32,605 bases of DNA from Pseudolysinimonas_A sp041984585 (lineage in GTDB: Bacteria; Actinomycetota; Actinomycetes; Actinomycetales; Microbacteriaceae): assembly GCA_041984585.1 (NCBI GenBank), contig JBHIXX010000029.1:1-32605 (forward strand), written 5' to 3'. Shown in pieces: positions 29,498 through 32,605 of this stretch. The notes under the pieces were generated by a model, which worked only from the letters and a program-made list of their open reading frames with translations, did not search any database and had not been told where the DNA came from. Position 1 is the stretch's first letter. Every line of letters starts with the position of its first letter. Made by a program: the position numbers and the translations under genes.

Positions 29498-30297
29498 CCG
29501 CCGTCGCCGTCGACCCGATGCCGCTGCCGACCCTGCGCGAGCAGGGGGTGGTCGCCGCCCGCAACCCCATCGCCAAGCTCGCCGCCGCGGCGATCATCGC
29601 CGTCGGACTCGTCGCCTCGCTCGACACCGTGTCCGCGGCGGTCGCGCTCGCACTCGAGGTGCCGCTGTTCCTCGCCGCGGGACTCGGCTGGCGGCGGTTC
29701 TGGCGGCGGACGGCGGTGGTGTGGATCGCCGCCCCGCTCGCCGCTCTCACCATCGCGCTGTACGGGCGCACCGACGGCACGGTGCACTGGGAGTGGCTGC
29801 TCATCCGGGTCAGCGACGGTTCGCTCGACCTCGCGCTGGCCACCGGCGTCCGACTGCTCGCGGTGGCCCTGCCGTCGGTGGTGCTGTTCGCGACCGTCGA
29901 CCCGACCGATCTCGCCGACGGGCTCGGGCAGGTGCTGCGGATGCCCGCCCGGTTCGTGCTCGGGGCGCTCGCCGGACTGCGGCTGCTGAGCGTGCTGCGC
30001 GACGACCAGCGCACCCTCGCGCTCGCCCGTCGGGCGCGCGGCGTCGCCGACCGCGGTCGACTGCGCCGGTTCGCGGGGATGGCGTTCGGCATCCTGGTCG
30101 TCGCGCTGCGGCGGGGGAGCGCGCTGGCGACGACGATGGAGGCCCGTGGATTCGGTGGCCCGACCCGTCGCACGTGGGCGCGGCCGTCGCGGGTCGACGC
30201 GCGCGACCTGCTGCTCGTGCTCGCCGCCGTCGCGATCGTCGCGGGAGCGATCACCGCGGCCGTCGTCGCCGGAACCTGGCGCTTCGTCGTCGGATGA
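29494..30297 (+). CDS. ykoC: ECF transporter transmembrane component EcfT (YkoC type)
   Basis: This 267-aa membrane T component couples the ATPases to the S component. The two Ala-Arg-Gly coupling motifs are at 181-183 (ARRARGVADRG) and 217-219 (MEARGFGG), in the coupling helices near the C-terminal third. About five membrane helices are visible (near 28-45, 47-65, 73-90, 117-135 and 238-260). The GTG start overlaps the ATPase stop, so stoichiometry is coupled. It is the last gene of the TPP-controlled operon, followed by hairpins. Confidence 0.9.
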   Translation: MTAVAVDPMPLPTLREQGVVAARNPIAKLAAAAIIAVGLVASLDTVSAAVALALEVPLFLAAGLGWRRFWRRTAVVWIAAPLAALTIALYGRTDGTVHWEWLLIRVSDGSLDLALATGVRLLAVALPSVVLFATVDPTDLADGLGQVLRMPARFVLGALAGLRLLSVLRDDQRTLALARRARGVADRGRLRRFAGMAFGILVVALRRGSALATTMEARGFGGPTRRTWARPSRVDARDLLLVLAAVAIVAGAITAAVVAGTWRFVVG

Positions 30298-30299
30298 GC

Positions 30300-30347
30300 C
30301 GGTCGCATCCGGATCCGACCGCTCGACACCCCTTCGTGGGTATCGAG
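30300..30347 (+). terminator. tandem hairpins after the ECF operon
   Basis: CGGTCG/CGACCG (30300-30321), followed by CTCGA-c-ACCC with GGGT-a-TCGAG (30322-30347). The second stem has ten positions with one mismatch and a CTTCGT loop. Both lie directly after the ecfT stop and before the -10 of the next gene. Confidence 0.5.
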
Positions 30348-30366
30348 TCCGACCGATCGGCCCCGC

Positions 30367-30372
30367 TAGCCT
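30367..30372 (+). promoter_or_regulatory. -10 of the kinase gene, leaderless type
   Basis: TAGCCT followed by 6 nt and GTG 30379. Confidence 0.5.
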
Positions 30373-30378
30373 GGGGCG

Positions 30379-30933
30379 GTGGCACGAGGGGGTCCCGCGC
30401 GGCCCAGTGCCGTGCTGGCTGAGCAGATCCGGTCGACCGCGACCGGACGCATCGTCGTGCTCATCGACGGGCAGTCCGGCTCGGGGAAGACCACCCTCGC
30501 CGACGAACTCGCCTACGCGCTCGGCGCGCAGCTCGTGCACCTCGACGCCGTCTACCCCGGATGGGGCGGCCTCGAGGTCGGGAGCGCCATGGTGCGCACC
30601 AACATGCTCGACCCCGAGAAGCCGGGGTGGCGCCGGTGGGACTGGGGCAAGCGTCAGCCGGCCGAGTGGCACAAGATCAAGCCGCACAAGGCCCTCGTCA
30701 TCGAGGGGTCCGGCGCGCTGAGCAAGGCGAACCGCGAACTGGCGACCTTCGCCGTCTGGATCGAGCTCGAGCAGGCGGAGCGCAAGCGCCGCGCCCTCGC
30801 GCGCGACCGCGACTACGCCGAGCACTGGGACCGCTGGGCGGCGCAGGAGCACGCGTTCTACGCGCGGGAGCGTCCCGACCTGCTCGCCGACGTCATCCTC
30901 GACAACCGCTCCGGCCGCCTGATCACGCCGTAG
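30379..30933 (+). CDS. uridine-kinase-like P-loop protein
   Basis: This 184-aa P-loop NTPase of the uridine kinase/AAA_18 type has Walker A GQSGSGKT (31-38) after the VVLIDG strand, and HLDAVYPGWGG (54-64) as the substrate or acidic segment. ALVIEGSGALS (105-115) is the Walker B-like strand, and there is an Arg-rich lid (RKRRALARDRDYAEHWDRW, near 136-154). It is shorter than true uridine kinases, and many actinobacterial genomes annotate such genes as ATP-binding or nucleoside/nucleotide kinase-like. The substrate is unknown. The GTG start is supported by the TAGCCT hexamer 6 nt upstream. Confidence 0.72.
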   Translation: MARGGPARPSAVLAEQIRSTATGRIVVLIDGQSGSGKTTLADELAYALGAQLVHLDAVYPGWGGLEVGSAMVRTNMLDPEKPGWRRWDWGKRQPAEWHKIKPHKALVIEGSGALSKANRELATFAVWIELEQAERKRRALARDRDYAEHWDRWAAQEHAFYARERPDLLADVILDNRSGRLITP

Positions 30934-30963
30934 CCGCCCCTCCGCCGACTGTCGCGTCAGCCC

Positions 30964-30969
30964 TAGAGT
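30964..30969 (+). promoter_or_regulatory. -10 of the 203-aa gene, leaderless type
   Basis: TAGAGT followed by 6 nt and ATG 30976. Confidence 0.5.
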
Positions 30970-30975
30970 TGCCGC

Positions 30976-31587
30976 ATGACTCACGAGGAACCCTCGTCGA
31001 ATGAGGAGGTCTCGACCGTCGAGCGCCTGCTCGCCGCCGCCGCCGCGCTTTCCGAGGCGGTCGTGGCGCACGCGGACGCCTTGGCGGCGATCCCGCAGGG
31101 AGACCACCCGGACGCGGCCTTCGAGGTGGCATCCATCGTGTTCCCCGCGATCGTCGAATACGCGCAGGCGCAGGAGGCTCACGTCGGGGAGGGGTTCCCG
31201 ATGCGGATCCTCGTCGGCGTCGACGAGGACGTCCCCGAGCCCCTGGACCTCCCGGACGAACCTGCTGTGGGCGTTTCCGTGGTGGTCCGCCACGACTACC
31301 GGGTCGACGATGAGCACGCCGTGATGGATGCGGCCGCCGACTCATCCGAAGATCTCTGGGGCGAGCGCGAAGACCCCGGCCATCTCGGGCGCGCCATCTA
31401 CCTGCTGTCGCACGCTCACGGCTGGGACGTGCTGCGCCGGACGCCGGGGCTGCGGCCCACCGGGGGTGTGGCGCAAGTGGTCCGGCATGAGAACCTGCTC
31501 GAAGGGGAACCCGACGACTGGCCGGATGACCCGTTCGACCTTGGAGACGCGGACCCGATCTACGGTCAGGCCGACGTCTGGAGCTGA
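30976..31587 (+). CDS. 203-aa acidic hypothetical protein
   Basis: I do not recognise a family. The protein is soluble and strongly acidic. A helical Ala-rich N-terminal region (15-40) and a FPAIVEYAQAQEAHVG helix (56-71) precede a strand-rich centre (RILVGVDEDV, 77-86; VGVSVVVRHDYRV, 98-110). HLGRAIYLLSHAHGWDVLRRTPGLRPTGG (136-164) looks like the best-conserved helix-loop. The last 30 residues are Asp/Pro-rich. There is no signal peptide or membrane segment. TAGAGT 6 nt upstream supports ATG 30976. The stop is 4 bp from the convergent metallopeptidase gene's stop. Confidence 0.6.
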   Translation: MTHEEPSSNEEVSTVERLLAAAAALSEAVVAHADALAAIPQGDHPDAAFEVASIVFPAIVEYAQAQEAHVGEGFPMRILVGVDEDVPEPLDLPDEPAVGVSVVVRHDYRVDDEHAVMDAAADSSEDLWGEREDPGHLGRAIYLLSHAHGWDVLRRTPGLRPTGGVAQVVRHENLLEGEPDDWPDDPFDLGDADPIYGQADVWS

Positions 31588-31591
31588 GCCG

Positions 31592-31945
31592 CTACGCCCA
31601 GCCCAGGTCGTGCAGCTGGTCGTCGTCGATGCCGTAGAAGTGGGCGATCTCGTGCACGAGGGTGACGTGGATCTCGTCGCGCAGCTGCTGCTCGTCGTCG
31701 CAGAGGGCGAGCAGCGGGGCGCGGTAGAGCACGATCCGGTCGGGCAGTTCGCCGAACCCGTAGACGTCGCGCGCGGTCAGGGCCGTGCCGTGGTACTCGC
31801 CGAGCAGGTCCATCGACCCGTCCTCGGGCAGCTCCTCGGTGACGAACACGACGTTGTCGAGACCGTCGACCATCTCGTCGGGCAGGACGTCGAGCTCGTC
31901 GACGACGATCCGCTCGAACTCCTCCTCGGAGAGCTCCATGCTCAT
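31592..31945 (-). CDS. zincin-like metallopeptidase family protein
   Basis: This 117-aa protein of the small zincin-like metallopeptidase family (DUF1025/Zincin_1) has the extended zinc motif HEIAHFYGIDDDQLHDLGW at 98-116: His98, Glu99, His102, then Gly105 and Asp107, as in minimal metzincin-like sites. The N-terminus has acidic MELSEEEFERIVVDELDVLPDE (roughly 3-24), typical for the family. Peptidase activity has not been shown for most members. ATG 31945 (MSMEL) or 31939 may be the start. It is the third gene of the clpS–DUF2017–zincin operon, suggesting a link to protein turnover. Confidence 0.82.
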   Translation of the reverse strand: MSMELSEEEFERIVVDELDVLPDEMVDGLDNVVFVTEELPEDGSMDLLGEYHGTALTARDVYGFGELPDRIVLYRAPLLALCDDEQQLRDEIHVTLVHEIAHFYGIDDDQLHDLGWA

Positions 31946-31961
31946 CGGCCGCGTCCCGGTG

Positions 31962-32414
31962 TCATCGCCGGTCCTCGCGCATCTCGAGCAGACGCAGGAT
32001 CGACTCCTGCAGGTAGCCGAGCCAGCCGTACACCTCGCCGGCGACCGTGTCGGGCACCTCGTCGTCGTCGGACCGGATGCCGATCCGTTCCGCGAGCACG
32101 AGCCGCAGGTCGGTGAGCGGGGCCAGCCACGCCGTCGCCTCGTCCGCCGAGAGCCGCACCTCGGGCCCGATCGCGTCGCGGACCCGCGTGGCCCCGGCGC
32201 GCTTGCGGTCGCGCAGGCCGTCGCGCGTGTAGCGACGGAACTCGGCCGCGGCCTCGTCGTCGCCGCGGTAGCCGTCGGGGAAGAGCCGAGCCGCGGCCGG
32301 GTCGGCGTCGTCGTCGAGCACCGCGAGGAACTCGACGAACAGGGTGCTGAGCGTGGGCGCCTCGTTCTCGGCGAACTCGAGCACGACCTCGTCGCCGTCG
32401 AGCCGGATCCTCAC
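31962..32414 (-). CDS. DUF2017 family protein
   Basis: This 150-aa actinobacterial protein of unknown function is almost always encoded right after clpS. The sequence has an N-terminal beta segment (VRIRLDGDEVVLEFAENE), a helical middle, ARLFPDGYRGDDEAAAEFRRYTRDGLRDRK (residues about 42-71), and a C-terminal LTDLRLVLAERIGI plus a YGWLGYLQESILRLLE helix. The GTG start at 32412-32414 overlaps the clpS stop (GTGA), setting the start 9 codons inside the longer open frame. It is probably an adaptor or regulator connected with ClpS or Clp proteolysis, inferred only from synteny. Confidence 0.83.
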   Translation of the reverse strand: MRIRLDGDEVVLEFAENEAPTLSTLFVEFLAVLDDDADPAAARLFPDGYRGDDEAAAEFRRYTRDGLRDRKRAGATRVRDAIGPEVRLSADEATAWLAPLTDLRLVLAERIGIRSDDDEVPDTVAGEVYGWLGYLQESILRLLEMREDRR

Positions 32415-32605
32415 GCGTCCGCCTTCGCGACCGTCGCCCACAGGCCGTACTCGTGCATCGCCTCGGTGTGCCGCTCCATCTCCTCGCGCGGGCCGGTCGC
32501 CACGACCGCCCGGCCCTCGTGGTGCACGAGCAGCATCAGCCGCTCCGCCTCCGGGCGGGGGAAGCCGAAGTAGGTGCGGAATACATGTGTCACGTACGAC
32601 ATGAG
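32411..32605 (-). CDS. clpS: ATP-dependent Clp protease adaptor ClpS (5' end outside window)
   Basis: This is the C-terminal 64 residues of ClpS, which delivers N-degron substrates to ClpAP/ClpCP. The visible part, LMSYVTHVFRTYFGFPRPEA onward, includes the VHHEGRAVVATGPREEMERHTEAMHEYGLWATVAKADA region (about 25-63) of the family. Met at 32602 is an internal residue (the family reads N-L-M-S-Y-V), and the CTC before it at the window edge fits that Leu. So the gene continues beyond the right end, with about 30-40 residues missing. The stop overlaps the DUF2017 start. Confidence 0.92.
   Translation of the reverse strand, partial: LMSYVTHVFRTYFGFPRPEAERLMLLVHHEGRAVVATGPREEMERHTEAMHEYGLWATVAKADA

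Noticed and set aside
27322..31317. 1331-codon open frame on the minus strand
   Set aside because: Antisense to the ECF operon and kinase; composition is Arg/Ser/Pro-rich shadow, while the plus strand has clear ABC motifs.
32411..32602. Complete 63-aa gene starting at Met 32600-32602
   Set aside because: That Met is internal in ClpS, and the frame is still open at the window edge.
1..32605. tRNA/rRNA genes, CRISPR arrays, insertion sequences, phage or toxin-antitoxin modules
   Set aside because: No cloverleaf, repeat-spacer array, transposase or inverted-repeat-bounded element was recognised on either strand.

Overview
The window is high-GC actinobacterial DNA, most likely from a Microbacteriaceae-type organism. 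This is inferred from four things: the base composition; the order sigma factor–RsrA-type anti-sigma next to aroA–rsgA–hisN; a fused E2–E1 Kgd/SucA whose N-terminus carries a FGANEW motif; and a clpS–DUF2017–metallopeptidase operon. I see no insertion sequence, prophage, CRISPR array, tRNA or rRNA. It reads as chromosomal core and near-core DNA with a few poorly characterised genes.

Layout. 1-3193 (minus strand) is a beta-ketoadipate block: pcaB-pcaD-pcaC joined by ATGA overlaps, then a tandem palindromic operator, then pcaI running into pcaJ off the left edge. 3342-3857 is a septum-formation-domain lipoprotein. 3992-7210 (minus) is aroA-rsgA-hisN. Divergent from it, 7303-8165 holds an ECF sigma factor of the SigR/SigH type and its zinc-binding redox anti-sigma. 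8259-9167 (minus) is a secreted zinc-peptidase lipoprotein, and 9311-13090 (minus) is the 1259-aa 2-oxoglutarate dehydrogenase/decarboxylase Kgd. Then (plus) come guaB1 (GMP-reductase type), an HhH-GPD protein, two tandem CNNM/CorC-like membrane proteins, nnrD overlapping a 59-aa membrane protein, an SRPBCC-like protein and a 64-aa protein. After a minus-strand FBP zinc-finger gene come an MFS exporter, a 174-aa membrane-anchored protein, an acyltransferase-3 (minus) whose 3' end overlaps that of its convergent neighbour by 97 bp, a 73-aa protein (minus), an M23 peptidase, a GNAT, a GT2, an acyl-CoA thioesterase and an EXPERA-like membrane protein (minus). 27188-30297 is a TPP-riboswitch-controlled ECF transporter (YkoE-type S component, double ATPase, EcfT). 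The right end has a P-loop kinase, an unknown acidic protein, and the operon clpS (5' end outside the window)–DUF2017–zincin.

How genes work together. PcaB, PcaD and PcaC convert carboxymuconate to 3-oxoadipate, and PcaI(J) activates it with CoA. The sigma/anti-sigma pair is a thiol-redox switch. The ECF genes import a thiamine precursor or thiamine under TPP control, which is relevant to the ThDP enzyme Kgd encoded in the same window.

Most notable signals. (1) The sigma gene has a GGAAT-N18-GTT promoter that would start transcription just before an in-frame upstream ATG, and a separate TAGGCT -10 just before the shorter start. Together these predict two isoforms. (2) A recurrent TANNNT hexamer placed 6-8 nt before the start codon at about a dozen genes points to widespread leaderless transcription, and it decides several starts. 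(3) GuaB1 appears to have lost one of its two CBS motifs. (4) Several palindromes and alternative stem-loops are not explained by the genes around them.
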